A stretch of DNA of 64,000 nt, taken from Hirundichthys speculiger. Taxonomy: Eukaryota > Chordata > Actinopteri > Beloniformes > Exocoetidae. Position 1 is the stretch's first letter. Each line of letters opens with the position of its first letter. A program made the translations under genes and the position numbers. Positions 1 to 13,700 of the stretch are shown one piece after another. The DNA is taken from assembly GCA_018398805.1 (NCBI GenBank), contig JAGFBZ010000172.1:1488001-1552000 (forward strand). The letters run 5' to 3'. A model generated the notes under the pieces. It was not told where the DNA came from. It worked only from the letters and a program-made list of their open reading frames with translations, and ran no database searches.

Positions 1-3000
1 TTTAAATGTGAGCTATAAGCTATCTGTTAGCATGACAAATGCTTTTTTTTGTTTAATTTTTTTGCGTTTTTAATGAAATTTCCACACTATTCCACACTAA
101 GACGAAAGTAACACTGGAAACATGTTTTCTTATCAAAGAAATATTTTTTTTAAAAAGAAAAAGAAAGAAATTACAACCAGTGGCCATTTTCCAAGGATTT
201 CCTCATGACAGCCTCAGCTGGTTTCTGATCTTGTATGGCACCAATAGAAGTGTTTTGAAATGTGTTGTTTATATGCAGTGGTGCCACATTTACATCTTAC
301 ATAACAATAACTTTATGTTTTATGCACTCTTTAGACTGTGTTTTTTTTCTCCTTGATAGTTAACATGAATAAAATCAAGTCTCTTAGTACAGGATATCAA
401 AATGTGCATTCAAATTATGGTCCAGGAGTATTCATGGGGATTTTCACATCAAACCGTTGCAAGAAAGCAACTGCGATGATGACCCATCTATGAGCAAAAA
501 AACCAGAAAAATACATCTACCTCTTCTCATCAAAATTGCATGTTTTTTAAGAGAATTTTTTCATGCTACAGACTGGTTTAAATATACTCAAACACATGAT
601 TGTTTCATTTACATACAGAGATTTGATAATATGTAAATTATTGGCTCTACCTCCACCTCATCTGGCTTCACATTAATTTACAGCTCAACTACGCGAGCAA
701 AGGGCAAAAAATATGGTTTTAATGTCCAAAAACCCGTGTTGCAGATTTCTGTGACAGCTCCATTCCACAGACAGGAAGAGATTAGTATCAAACATTAGGG
801 CCCCGACCGTACACTTCCCGCTAGCCGCTAATTGCGGGTATAGGAACCTCCACTAACCGCGAATACAATCTCCCACTAGCTAAAGCCGCTACCCATTATA
901 CCGACTGCCTTACTCACTTTGTAGGTGTGGTAATGGGCATGTCTTTTGGCCTTTTGGCCTTTTGGCCTTTCCGCAAACTCGGTATCTTGCGATCGCGGGT
1001 CGCATATCGCCGCATACAAGAGCGCATCCAAATGGCATCATTGTGCGTCCACCTGGTCACATGCGTACGTGCACAAACGGCTCTACCTCTCAAATTAACT
1101 GTTGTATAAAAAATGTAATTTGGCTTCAGTTAAACCCCTGAGAAAATAGCAGAGATCGTCTTAAACAGCTTGCCTTGCCAGTTAAACCATAGACGACCAG
1201 AGCGTGTTTACTGGGAGCGCACCGACTATCTGGGACTATGTATATATCACTGCAGAGGAGGAGGAGGAGGAAGGAAGAGGAGGAAGCTCTACGGCAGAGT
1301 CCCAGATGAGATGCGCATGAGAGCTGCTCCAATCTGGATGAAAAGACGCTCCATAGCGGTTTGCAGATAGCGGTTTGTCGGTAGCGGTTTGCAGGTACTG
1401 CAACTTGCTCTTAAAGGCAATGGCTACTGACCCACTGATTGGTTTAACAGGTGGAACGTTCCTAACCACTCCCATGCATAATGTAGCGGGTAGCGCAGGT
1501 GGGATAGCAGGTTTAGCAAGGTGGAAGACTGCATTCTTTGCGGGGGAACGCCCCTCCCGCTACCACTAACCCTTAATAGTGGCTTTAGGAGAAGATCGGG
1601 CCCTAGTTGTCTGAACTTGTAGTCGAGGCTGGCCAAGGTGCTGGTTGTGTACTTAGCTTCTAGAAAAGCCTTCTGGCCTGTGGTAAATACCATACAGGCA
1701 ATGGAGGAAAAAATACTGCTGTTCTGAAATCAATTTTCAAACTGACTGTGTTCCTGGACATACATAAAGAGGGTTTTGAATAAAATGATTAATTGTGATG
1801 TAGTTCTCAGTATTCAGAAATAAAAGTCAAGCTAATCTCAACTGTAGTGTAAAAATCCATTAAGAAAAAAAAGTTATGGTATGCAATGGAAAGTAATTAA
1901 CATACAATAATAAAAAAAAAAAAACACTGTCCTAATCCCAACTCATACTATCATTGAAAATACGCATCTCCTCTTCAGCAACACAACCTTAACCAAAATC
2001 AGGCTTATTTAATTTGTCTAACTACTTCGTAATTTTACACACCTAATCAATTTCATATCCAGTGCCGGCTTTTGCCATAAACAACCTGTTATGGTTTGGC
2101 ATCAAGAGAACAACACTTCACAAAACACTTGGTATTGTTTCTACTGACTTGTAACTTGAACAGGCAGCAAACATTTAAAGCAAAAAGCTGGATGAAAGAT
2201 CGGCACAAGCAGGAAACACTGAACAAGATGAGCACCTGTCGTGACTGACAGCAATTGAATGACTGTATAAAAATGGAGATTCAGAAGTTTAAAGCAACTG
2301 AAAGCCAAGTCACAATACAAATATCAGCAGCTGGTAAACTGAAGCCTCTGAATGAATCTTTGTTATCTGAATTTGTGCTGACAGATTGCTTTATGAAAAT
2401 GAAAATATGAATATCTCAAGCCTCCATCAGTGTCCTTTGAGTTTCAAGGAGAAACTCAAAAAAAAAAAACAAAAACAAACAAACAACAAACTTCTTCAGT
2501 GCTTGAGAGCCTCTATTTGAGTGTCTTAGGTCAATCACCAACTCAAGAACTTTGGGATGACTGGATCTAAATATTTGTTACTCAATAAGCAGATCCTATT
2601 TTAAGGGTATTTTTTCTTTTACCAGTACAGGCAAGAGGAGAATTATCCAGCCTCCCCAGCTATATCTCCCCCTGACTTCAAATCAGGCTTCGTTTGCTAT
2701 ATCTCAGGAATGGAAAGTCAAAGCTCTTTTTCTCTTGCCCTTTGTCTTGAAAATAACAGCACATTGTCATCAGAACTAACATGCTTTAATTAAATGGGGC
2801 ATAACAGATAAAAAAAAGTGTATGCTTGAAAGCATGTTTGCGTGTCTAAAGGGACTACCAACTCAAAAGCTTTGAGACAACTTTGCCATTTACAATTTAC
2901 TGAGTTCGCATTTGCAGGGTACTGTGACATTACAGACCCAGATCAAAGCAGAATTATACAGCTTGATCATCTTTAATACCATTCAATGTTTCATTGGAAA

Positions 3001-4470
3001 CTGGCATTAACAAGAAGACTCTATGCCTTTTCAAGCAACTGCTATGGACAGATAGAAATAGAAAAATGTGCTTTTGTACTGTATATCTAGGTTATTTTGA
3101 CCATAATAGGTCACAGGCATTTCATTGATTCCTGAGGACTTTCTATCAGTCTTTAAACAAAATGTGCATAATATCCCTGTAATATATAAAATAAATAAAT
3201 AAATAAATCAACTAGGAATAGCATTGTCTTATCCAGCTAATGGCCCAAAACTGTCCCTAAACGAGGGATCAGAAGCAACTGCCCACAGCCAAACTGAAGA
3301 CAAAAGAAATATAATTAACTACGAGTAAAACTGCCAGTCAGGCATTTTCCTTATTCTGGCGAATTGTAGTGTGAGCTTAGTTTGCAGGGTGTGTTAGTGT
3401 AATCTCCTTGGCTTGGTACCGTATGCTCGCTCTAACAGTATAATGAGCTTGAAAGGTTATGGAGTTTAATTTGTGTCCAAAAACTGTTGGCAAAAAAGTT
3501 CAAATATGTAAGTAGGATCTCAACAGAAGCACATTCTGCGGTAAAGACGCACTGAGTGGAGGCGAGTAGTATACTCCGTCGCTTAAAATTAGATGCTACG
3601 AACAGAGGTGCAAAGATGTGGTTGAAGAGGTAGCAATACATTCACTCTCTCATTGTTATTTTGTTCAAACCAAGCCACAGATATTTCATTAAGACCTTGG
3701 ATAACTGTGCCAGCTTGTGAAAAAAAGGACATAATTTGTCTCTTCAAGGTATGTTAGTGAAACTACCTCATATCTGTCAAAAATGAAACAAAGTTGTAAT
3801 AGTGCTCTGTAAAACAGAAAATCTCACTCAGTAAATGTTGACAGTAATTTGGTCAAAAGATCAGCTCAGCTGAGTTCCAAAGTTAGTGTTATATTAGACT
3901 TAAGAGTCCAGTTCAAACACCACAAAAGTGTCTACCAGAGTCAGACATCCAGACACATTAAAAGTATTTGTCCAGAACTCAAATACTCTGTATGGATCTA
4001 CAAGGCAAGCATCATAACATCATTCTGCAGACAATCATGGAAAGTTCCTGTGTAATATGCTGATGAGTGTGCGGAAAACTTTTGATAGGGTGCTTGGAGG
4101 GTTGGACATGCCTAATGCCAGAAATAAATTTTTATGGGCACATTACTGTCATGCTGGTGTTCTCTATAGTAGTTGTGTCAAGACCAGGAAAAGAAATCAG
4201 CAAAGTCACCCACAGGGAGGAAGAGGGGAAGGAGGTGTAGAAGGGATTAATTAAAAGGTAGGGATATTAGTATCAAATCATTTGTCTAGCAGGGAGTCAG
4301 GATCGCATCACACTCCTTTCAAAATCAAAAAAGATGCAAAACAAACAAAAAACATTGCAATACAGGATGATCTAATTCAAACCCCACAATCAAACTGATT
4401 GAAAGATCAGCTGGAATAACTCGACAAAAATGACTGCTGGGGGCTCCTGGATGTAGCGAAACTTCAGCAG
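1..4470. other. Non-coding flank downstream of dazap1
   Basis: No coding exon could be supported here. The stretch is AT-rich, with short A/T runs and an (AAAT)n run near 3187-3207. It may hold distal dazap1 3' UTR, because the terminal dazap1 exon was not found. The only clear internal structure is the CpG-rich element at 798-1603. Short open frames here lack splice context, family similarity or biased codon use. Confidence 0.6.
798..1603. mobile_element. CpG-rich TA-flanked transposon-like element, unclassified
   Basis: An 806-base block, rich in CpG and sharply different from the AT-rich DNA around it. It begins GGGCCCCGA and ends TCGGGCCC, so the ends are short inverted repeats, each bordered by a TA dinucleotide (796-797 and 1604-1605). 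It contains three tandem 14-base units of (a/g)tagcggtttg at 1353-1394 and a run of three ttggcct-like units near 943-970. No transposase frame is visible, so it would be non-autonomous. The class is uncertain; TA flanks fit Tc1/mariner or ISL2EU types, but the inverted repeats are short. Confidence 0.5.
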
Positions 4471-4474
4471 CACC

Positions 4475-4480
4475 TTTATT
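4475..4480 (-). promoter_or_regulatory. Candidate poly(A) signal for dazap1
   Basis: The minus strand reads AATAAA here, about 240 bases beyond the last dazap1 coding exon that I can place. It would serve a transcript that reads through the donor at 4715, or one with a short terminal exon. This is inference from position; other AATAAA copies lie further downstream. Confidence 0.35.
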
Positions 4481-4715
4481 GCAGAGCCAGAGGAGGTTCA
4501 TGTTTGCAAGAAGCATGTATGGATGTATAGCTGCTCAAGCTAAATGGTACCAAGAGCAAGCTCCGGCTTGTGCAGGGACTGTGGTCCTCAACTTCAATGA
4601 GCTGCGGTTGCACCCAACAAAATCCAGGGAGATGGGCTCGTTCGAGAGGGTGATTAAAATTCAAATGGAACAGAAAATGGGCAGCATACTTCTTTATGTA
4701 CAATTCTTTTCTTAC

Positions 4716-7700
4716 CATACTGGCTATAAGGGAAATCATGCTGCCCAGTGGGTGCTTTGCTCAAGTCCTGAGTTGGAGTGGTGGCAGGAGCAAAGCCTAG
4801 CGTTGCTGTTCCTGGAGTGGTGGGTGGAGGAGGAACTTGTGGAGCATACTGGTCTGCTTGGGGTGTGGCAAAACTGTAACCTGCTGGAGAGCAATAAGAT
4901 AATATTTCCCAATGATTATTTTCTACTGTTGCTTTGTTTTTATTAAGCTCCCTCTCTCGCAATCACTTTCTCATATTACACTGTAATACTTTAAATCCAG
5001 GAAAGTGCACACATATTTTACATATAAACATTCCACATCAAACTGACTATTACATCAATGTACATGTCCTTTCTGAGTAATATACGGAATATCAGGTCAA
5101 TTGAAATGGTAATGACAGATAAATTAAAAGGAATCATCCCTTATGGTTCTTTCAGTAACAGTTCATTTAATTCTGGGTGTCTGGAGGCCATGCTGTCCAT
5201 CTCTGATAAGGTGAAGGTTCCTCCCTTACCACAGTAACAGCAAAACTGACTTAACACTGCATGAATGCAATTAAGGCACATACATGTTATACTACCTTGT
5301 AAAGCAATAAGCTAAAAAAATATTTTGCTTTCCATCAAGATTTAAATGTTTTAGGCTTTTGCATTTAAGAAAAAAAAAACTTAGAGAGAACACTTTATGG
5401 AAGTTAAATTCAAGTGACCACATCAGAAATTGATTCAGGAAAGCCTCACATGCAGCCTAACCTACATTGCAATCATATTACAAGTCAGTACTTGACGGTG
5501 TTAAAAATAATTCATCATGTAACGAATAAGTGAACTGGCAGGACTGACCGAACTGAGGTGCTGTGCTGTAGCCCTGCTGAGGGTAGCCCTGAGGTGCAGC
5601 GAAGCTGCCCGCTGGGGTCGTGACCAGGAATGCGTTAAAGGGTGATGGAGGATGTGTGGGGGTTCCCCGGCCTGCTGTTAGCGGAGGTCCATACCCAGCT
5701 GGTCCAACACAGAGCAGATTTATTGATATCAATATATGATGGCTTTTATTTATTTTAATGAATGATCAACTTTAATTAAACACACAACAGCTACAACAGC
5801 TGTTACCGTTTCATAGCAAAACACGTCTCTGAATTGCATTTTTTTTGTCATTGTTTGACCAGTCAAGTGAGAGATACTGTTGACAAAAAGGTTTAAAAAC
5901 TTAAGATGCAGAAAACTCTTTAAAAGTGAAGTATTTTCTGAGTAAGCACAGTGTTAACACTGCATTCAGCGCTGCAGGCTGATATGGAGTATAACCTGAC
6001 CAACAGCGGAGGGAGGCCGGAATCCATTCAAGGCTACCATCTGTCTCAAGCGGCAAATTATCAGCAGCCTCAGCCAGTATGAATCAGTGATAACGTGTAC
6101 TGTTAACTGTCATCAGCCTATTGGCCAAGCTGACAGCAACCCCATTTCTGTCACACAAGCGTTTCCAGATAAGCACATGATCACATGGCAAAGACGCGTC
6201 TATCTCCAAACAGTTACACAACATATAAGAAGCACACTATAGTGCTGTGAAGCGTAGCTCCAACACCTACCTATGGGCTGGCCAGCAGCGGACACCCAGA
6301 CTCCTTTGTGAAGAGTAAGGGGGGAAAAAAAAGGTTTAGACAAAACTGATACATGTCAGGCAAAATGCTCACATAACACAATATCAGCACTGAGAGCACT
6401 GCCCTACGTGCACAAGGTCACTTTTTAAACAGAACAATAAACCTTTTTAAACGGTTGCTTCAAGGATTTTCTGTGGACACTCGGCTCTGGGATGTGTTCC
6501 CACTCACCCTGTGGCCCGTAAGGCTGTTGCCAACCCTGGGCCGGCTGTGCTGTCCAACCATTAGCTGCACTCAAGATGCCCCTGGGTGCCCACTGGCCAG
6601 GGCCAAGCTGGCCAGGAGCTTTGCTGTCACGAGGTTCAGCCTTCTTGACTTCCACCTGGACAAAGGACAAGGGGGGCACATTTGGCAACACCAGTAAGGG
6701 GTCAGTGAAGTCCCTCAGCTAAACAGGCCTGTCTTATAGGTGATACTTAATCTCAACATTTTGGGCCAGTTTGAAATCTTTCACTTTATGTTTACTTGAT
6801 TTATAAAGGGGCAGTTATGTAAGTTAATATTACTGCAAAGCCACATGGGCTATAGCTATGTGTCTCAGGTACTAAGTGCTGAGTAGGAATTTCAGCCCCA
6901 AAAAGCATTTAACCAAAAACTATATATGTATATGCCTCGACTCCAGATTGCAACCTTTTAAAACGTACCTGAGAAACATAGATGTTTTTTATAAATTCAA
7001 ATTATTATCAATTGTCCTATAAAAAGATAAATACGTCTAATGTAAGGCCATGACTTACCTTTCTCCAGCTAACGCTTAAAAAGGATCTCATTTTTTTTAT
7101 TTGGAATAAGTTTTGTCAGGAAGAGGGATGGATGTAAAGAGAAAATTGTACCTCACTTCTAACAGAATATAAAGAAAGCATGCAGAAAGTACAAATGAAC
7201 AGTCTTTTTGACCATTAACAAAACGGAACCTTCATACTGTGTCAAATAGGAGAAAATATTTTTTAATAAAGAACAAGTGACTGATACACTGTGACACCAC
7301 TGTTGGAAGTTACAGCTGTAGGATATTGTCTTTATACAATCAAAGTGGCAACTGTCAGAATCACTGATGTCAGGTTTGTCAAATATTTCAATAAATAATA
7401 AATTATTACTGAAATAATCATATTCATTAATTCAGTAATAGACATGTATTTAGTTAATTGGATTTGTCCTTTATTAACAGTTGTTATTTATAATTATAAG
7501 TGTGCCACCTTTTAGTCAACTATAAATATGTTTCCCCACTGACAAAACTTTCCTGCTGGCAATTAGGCAAGACTACCAGCAGTTAACCAGAGCAAAAAAA
7601 AAAACAGGCTGAAACCAAGGGGAACCAACCAGAAATAGACTGAAGAGTTGAGTTATTGGGGTCACCTTGCAGCAGGGAAACGAATCACAGATACTTTCCT

Positions 7701-10700
7701 GCTTTAAGGTGTTACCACCTTCCCCAACCTCCTCTCTTCCTTCTATGTTGACCTAATTACATGCACATGTTTCCAGCAGTGGCCTCATCGCCGCCGGCAG
7801 CTACCTGAGCACCTTCTCCCGTGGGCATCGCATCTACAAGTGATGGATACCATGACTTCTGTATGGTCCCCAACAGCAGAACTGGGATTTGTTCCACAGT
7901 TTGATGTGCTCCAATTTCTAATTTTATAACTCATATCTCTTGGCCTCCCTCAAGTCCCAGCATAAGGTAATGTCAAGTCAAGAACAATGGATTAAGTAAA
8001 ACCTCGATTCCTGCTGAAAATGAGGGCAAAGTCAAGGGGAACATGTACTGCTGGAGAGTTTGCAGCTTAGACTGAAGTATTTACCGAGGAAATGTCATTC
8101 AACTCATCGTTGGAATATATTAAGTAACTTTATACAATAAAAAGTTGTTGCTAGTCTGCATCTTTAACAATTGCATAAGAAAAAAAAAAATCAAGTTCAG
8201 AGAAACTTTTGGAAGTTTTCCCAGGGTCCCTGGGATTTTTTTTCTTGACAAATATTTTCCATAGGTATACACAGCTCAAAGGCACTGCTTCATGAGTAAG
8301 ATACATGCACTTGAACTAAAACCACCTGTGTAGCTATTTGACACATGTCAAGATGCAACAAGAAGACAGATGCATCTCCACTTAAATTAACACACCCCCC
8401 ACCCCCACCCCCACTCCCCTATATGCCTAAAACCTAACATCTACATGAAGGACATGAATGGTCTTTCTTCTTGTCTCTCTGTATTTCAGTTTGGGAAAAG
8501 CGAGTTTATTTATGACTGAGCTATAACAGTGCTCACAAAATCCAAGTCTTAAGATCAGTCTTTTTCACATTTGTGCCAATTAAAACTTGCCATTTTAATT
8601 TGATCTGTTTTACTCAGCTGAGGTGCCAGGTGGGTGGTGTTTGCTACATACAACAGCGCAACACAAAGTTTGGCAGACGTTTAGTAAGACTACTAAACAT
8701 AACACCATCACAAATGTATTGTCTTTGACTGGATGGGCAGCCTACCTGTCACTATCCAAATTGACTCGGTGCAGTAAGCCCCATCCATCTGGTACACCCA
8801 CTGAGTTAAACATTTTCATTGGTTATTTCGATTGACAGACACAGTATGGAGATTCTTCAACTGAGGTCACTGAGTTGAGCTTTTCAAAAAGAAAAATAAA
8901 ATGTTGACATGTAAGTGACCTGCAAACAAAACAAAAAAGAAAAAAAACTGATTGGACCAATCCTTTAGGTGAACTGCTCTCAAAAATTATTTCTGGATTT
9001 ATTCTTAACTTTATCCTGTGTGATCCTTATTTTGTTACCTTTTTCACATTTTCAGCATATTGAAAGACAGAAAAGAAAAAAACACAATAAATGTATTGTT
9101 TTGTCAAAGATAGCACACTTCATGCACCCTAAAGGAGTGGTCGGTTTAAACAAAGCCTTGGGCGACATTTGACTCTGCAAGAGGCGGATAAGAGTATACA
9201 GAAACTATGAAAGCTTAAGAGTAAAAAGGGTGTGCATTGGGATAAGTAAAATTATCATCCTGATTATTTTATAGTGTGAGGAGCTGAATTTGTGCTGCTG
9301 AATATGCTGTACGTCTTAACTTATTGGAAAATCCATTTTAAGCAATAAAACAGCATCATGGTATAACTGTCACTCCATCGCCCAAGCCTCCGTTTGATTT
9401 TAAGGGTAAAATAAAACTACAACTACACACTTTTTTGCCCATGATGTCGTGAAAATGCATGTTGACAGCCTGGTCCACTGATTGTTCGGCCTCGAAAGTA
9501 ATAAATCCAAAACCTAGCCAACGACCAAGAGTGAATCAAGGTAGCAGGGGGGTTGTGACAACACAAGATGAAGAACAGTATTGGGCTTCAGCAGAGTGAG
9601 GATCCATCAAGATTGAGCAAGAGGCTCCTGGGGTTCGGATGACGTCGCAGACGTGCAGAACAACACAAATCCAAGACTAATGCCTGGGGGATCGAAGGAA
9701 ACTTTTCTCTTTACTGTGCAGAGACATATTTGGTCAAGTTGACAATTAAGGATTTCTTAACTGTTAAAGATGAAGGATGACAGGTGTAGCATTTGATTTA
9801 ATGTGAAATGTCACACACAAAAAAGGTCATTTAAATCAATTGTTCCCCTCCTGATAAGACTGAACATTGAGCTGATAAATGTCAATTGAAACAATAACAC
9901 ATTTTGTTACTTCATGCTGTTTCATCCAAACCCCACCTTGATCTGTCCCTTGACATATTGCTGTGGAGCACACACTCGCAGCAGCCATTGTTAATGCATC
10001 ACAAAAATATGGAGAAACACAAACTGTAGAATGCCTAAAGCTTTCTCCGAGCTTCCCCAAATTTGATATTTTACTTTTGAGTCAGCCAGGATAAGCCTAA
10101 AATGGACAATTAAAATATTCCTCACAATGGTAACACAAAGACATAGGCCATAATGTTTTGTTTTTTTTCCCCCAAACTGACATGTTACTAATTTGTCTCA
10201 AGATGGGGAATATACAAAGTGCATCAACAGAACACAGTTCAAAGTAACATTTTGGCCATGCCAACTGCTCGGTAAACTAGTTCATTCAATGATCTGCAAC
10301 TCTTCAGAACCTTAACAGGCTGCTGCACACTGCAATGATCTACTTTCAACGCGATTATCTTTTGGTGGTGGCAGAATTGGGTTGAGTGAATATCTTCACT
10401 TGGGGCCTAACCTGAATTCAATTAAGTGTCCTATGAGACAACTAAGATTTCAAAGACCTCTAGTGCCATGCCAAGCGTTCCCAGTCCTCATGCTCTGCTG
10501 CTATTAATAACATCTGTCAATGACCCATCCCTAAGCTAAATTTAATGCCAAGTTGACACCATTAACAGGTTTCACTTATCTTGGTTACACTCAAACTCAG
10601 ATTAAAGGGTCTGATTGAAAAGGGGAAAAAAAAAATCTATTAACTTGCTTCAGACTTACCATTAGGTTTGATAATATGATCTAAGGTGCAACAGGGGTAA

Positions 10701-13700
10701 TTGTTTTTAAGTCATTTTTCTGAAAAAGACAAAAATACACGTACAGTGTCGGCCAATACTTTGAACATGCTTACTTGCTGTACACATGACACTTTGTTTA
10801 TCTAGTTTACTATAAAAAGAAACCGAGTATCTGGGATTCACAAGCCATATCACATTTCAAACAATTTTATGACATTTTACGATCCAAACTAATAAGTAAA
10901 TAATTGTGAAAAATTAAACAAGGACTTGACATTGGGGGCGATACTTTTTCTTAAATGTTTAATAAAACATATGAGCATTATTTAAAGGATACAAGTCCAT
11001 ATTCTGAGCCTATTTTCTACCGATAAAGGGCACACATATAAGACTGAAAACATCAGTTGCTTAACATGTATCCACCAACCCAAATAACACACCAGTAAGC
11101 CATTTCTCCCTAGTTACTGACAACGGACCATCCCTAAGACTAGACAAGAAGAAATAAATAGAAATAAAATAATAATAATAAAAGATGCACCTTATGTAAA
11201 CCCCACTTAGAAAGAGTAAAAAAATAGATGCTTTGACATTTGGCCTGTACCTCTGTGCTATCTGTGAATGCACAGTAACCTAAAGGAGAAAAGACAAATC
11301 TTAAGAGACACCGTTAATCACATTCAAACCATTCACAAGAAGAAGGGGGACAGAAGAAAGAAAAATAGAAAGGGCTTACTTACAAAAATACTTAATTTTC
11401 TACATACGGGAAAACATATACTAAAAATACATATATTAATTACTTCTAAATCAAGGTAAAGAAAACTTATTCCAATGTTGAACATATTATATTTTTAGTA
11501 AAAGTGTTTATACTATTAAAAGATTATGCAATGATTGTTACTGGTGTGCTAGATCAAAAAAAATTTCAATGACAAACTATTCTGTGTTTGTCCCAACAGA
11601 GAGTGAACATGGTTTTGGTAAAAACGTATTGGGGGAGGGGAGAGGAGGGGAGGGGGTCAGCTGCCACTGCATTATTGCAATGTAGGACAAATGCAGATGA
11701 AACAGCTGTGACTATAAGTCAGTGTGTGGAGTCTGACACCAACACTGCCGGTGGCACGGGTCTGATTTCCTGGGAGAACATTCATGCTGAAGGTGTCGAC
11801 ACGTATCAAAGACACGAGCATTAAAGTTTGCCGTTTCCCAAGTCTGGAAATGGGTTAAAAGATTAACAAATACAACTCTCTAAAGTGTCAAAGGACCTAA
11901 AACCATTTAAAAGAATACCATTTTTCTTGTGATAACATCACACTCACCTGCTGCATTTTAGGCAGCAGGCTCCTTGTCTGAAGGACAAACTCTCCTTAAG
12001 ATACTCAAACTGTTCTCATTATGCCAGCTGCACAGTTTGATTAAGTGCTGTATTTTTTGGAGCACCTATTTTCCTACAATCGTTCCCTCAGCAGCTCTTT
12101 TGCGCTCCAGAAAATGGTTTAATACATTTTGAGTTAAATGTCTGAACATTTGTTCATGTTAAATTAGAGATTTTTATTTGAAAAAAAAAAAAAAGTTAAC
12201 ATTTTCTTCACAACATATCAATGTAATAATCTGGTAATATCAAATAAATCCTGACATAGTGGTGAAAACTCCTCCAAGTCCAATACTGTTATTGGCAAGA
12301 TTAACAGGGAAAAGGCTGTTCTGTTTAGTCCAGCATAGATGCTCTTGTGTATATCCATTTTTTTATATTTCCATCCTCACGTAGCCCTTTTCATTTTAAA
12401 ACCAGCTAGTATTTAAGGTCCTCAACAAAATGCTTTTAATAAAGTTGATTCCCATGCCATGTTTTAAGGCTGCTTCTGTTCCAAATGATCAAGCTGAGAC
12501 ACATCCAAGGGGGAAAGAAAAACTCAGCTGCTCTAAAAAGCAATACGTAAGAATGCAAAAGAGACCAAGCAGTTTTAGAGGAACTGTAACTCTGGATTCT
12601 GTGGAATCAGAAACATCATTAAAATGATGTGATATGTGTTTGATCTGATCTGCTTCTATTGATATTTGTTCTACTGAGTGCATTTTTACCATACACAAAA
12701 TCATTGTTACAGGTTGGAGTGTTTGAACTAAATGAATACTTCTCTTTGGGCCAGAATAGTTTGCCATGAGATTTAAATTGGTAAGTAATGTAGGAGGAAG
12801 AGGAAAAAAAAACAGGATCAGCTTTTACCTCGGGGCCTCTGCTTCTCCGCATCATAGATCATTACCACCTCTGTGACCTTGAATGGGACAAAGGGAAACA
12901 GTGGCTCAGTTGAGAAAACCAGAGAGGGTCCCTTTTTATTCCAATTTAAATTTCTGCTTTGATTGGGATGGTTTGTCCTATTCCTCTCCGTAAACAGTCA
13001 TGTAACTATTATATTGACCCTGTTCAATGTCATATTCATTCAAGCAATCTTACAGACAATACGAGTAGGCATGCTGCGCTTGACAATACTCACCACTCCG
13101 AATCTATTGAAATAGTCCCTGAGTTCAGGCTCGCCGCAGTTATGGGGGATTCCACCTACAAATATCTTCTTTGATTTATTGCTATCAGCTTTGCTGCCCT
13201 TCTGGAAAAAAACAGGGAGCGTATGGATTTCAATGTCTGTTAAAGGATCACTCTGGGAGAGGGCCAGTTAGCCATCATCTATTCAGACAGTGCAGAAGAA
13301 ATTAGGTTTGCCTCTTGCCCTGGGGTATAATTCTTAACATGACATGTCAATGCAAACACTAGACTCCACAGATCAGAGAACTTGGCCTCTTCCACTGAGC
13401 ATTTCACCACTGCTGTGCACTGCACTCAAGCCGTAAAGGCTGGGGGCTGCTTGGAGAAACAGGGATTTGTAACAATTGCATCTTATGGTTTCCAAGTAAA
13501 GCGTTTGGTACCTGCTTAAAAGCAGTGTGAGGAGTGCGAGTGGGAGGAATGAGATCTTCATTTACAAACACTTGTGACATCTGTTTACAGCCAAATATGG
13601 GAGATGTATATTTGTTTTACTGACAGCCAAAATACAACAACTAAAGTCTTTCTGTTGAAAGCAACCAAATAACAATAATAAATCTGCAGAAGCTTGACAG

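Noticed and set aside
4520..4610. Possible short terminal dazap1 exon after the donor at 4715
   Set aside because: The candidate acceptors lack a pyrimidine tract and the short peptide has no similarity to known ends.
4479..4946. 155-codon plus-strand open frame
   Set aside because: It is the shadow of dazap1 exon 11 plus flanking intron, with no family similarity.
5160..5230. Minus-strand peptide PSPYQRWTAWPPDTQN with a stop, considered as the dazap1 tail
   Set aside because: It lies between exons 10 and 11, its upstream boundary looks like a donor rather than an acceptor, and it does not resemble DAZAP1.
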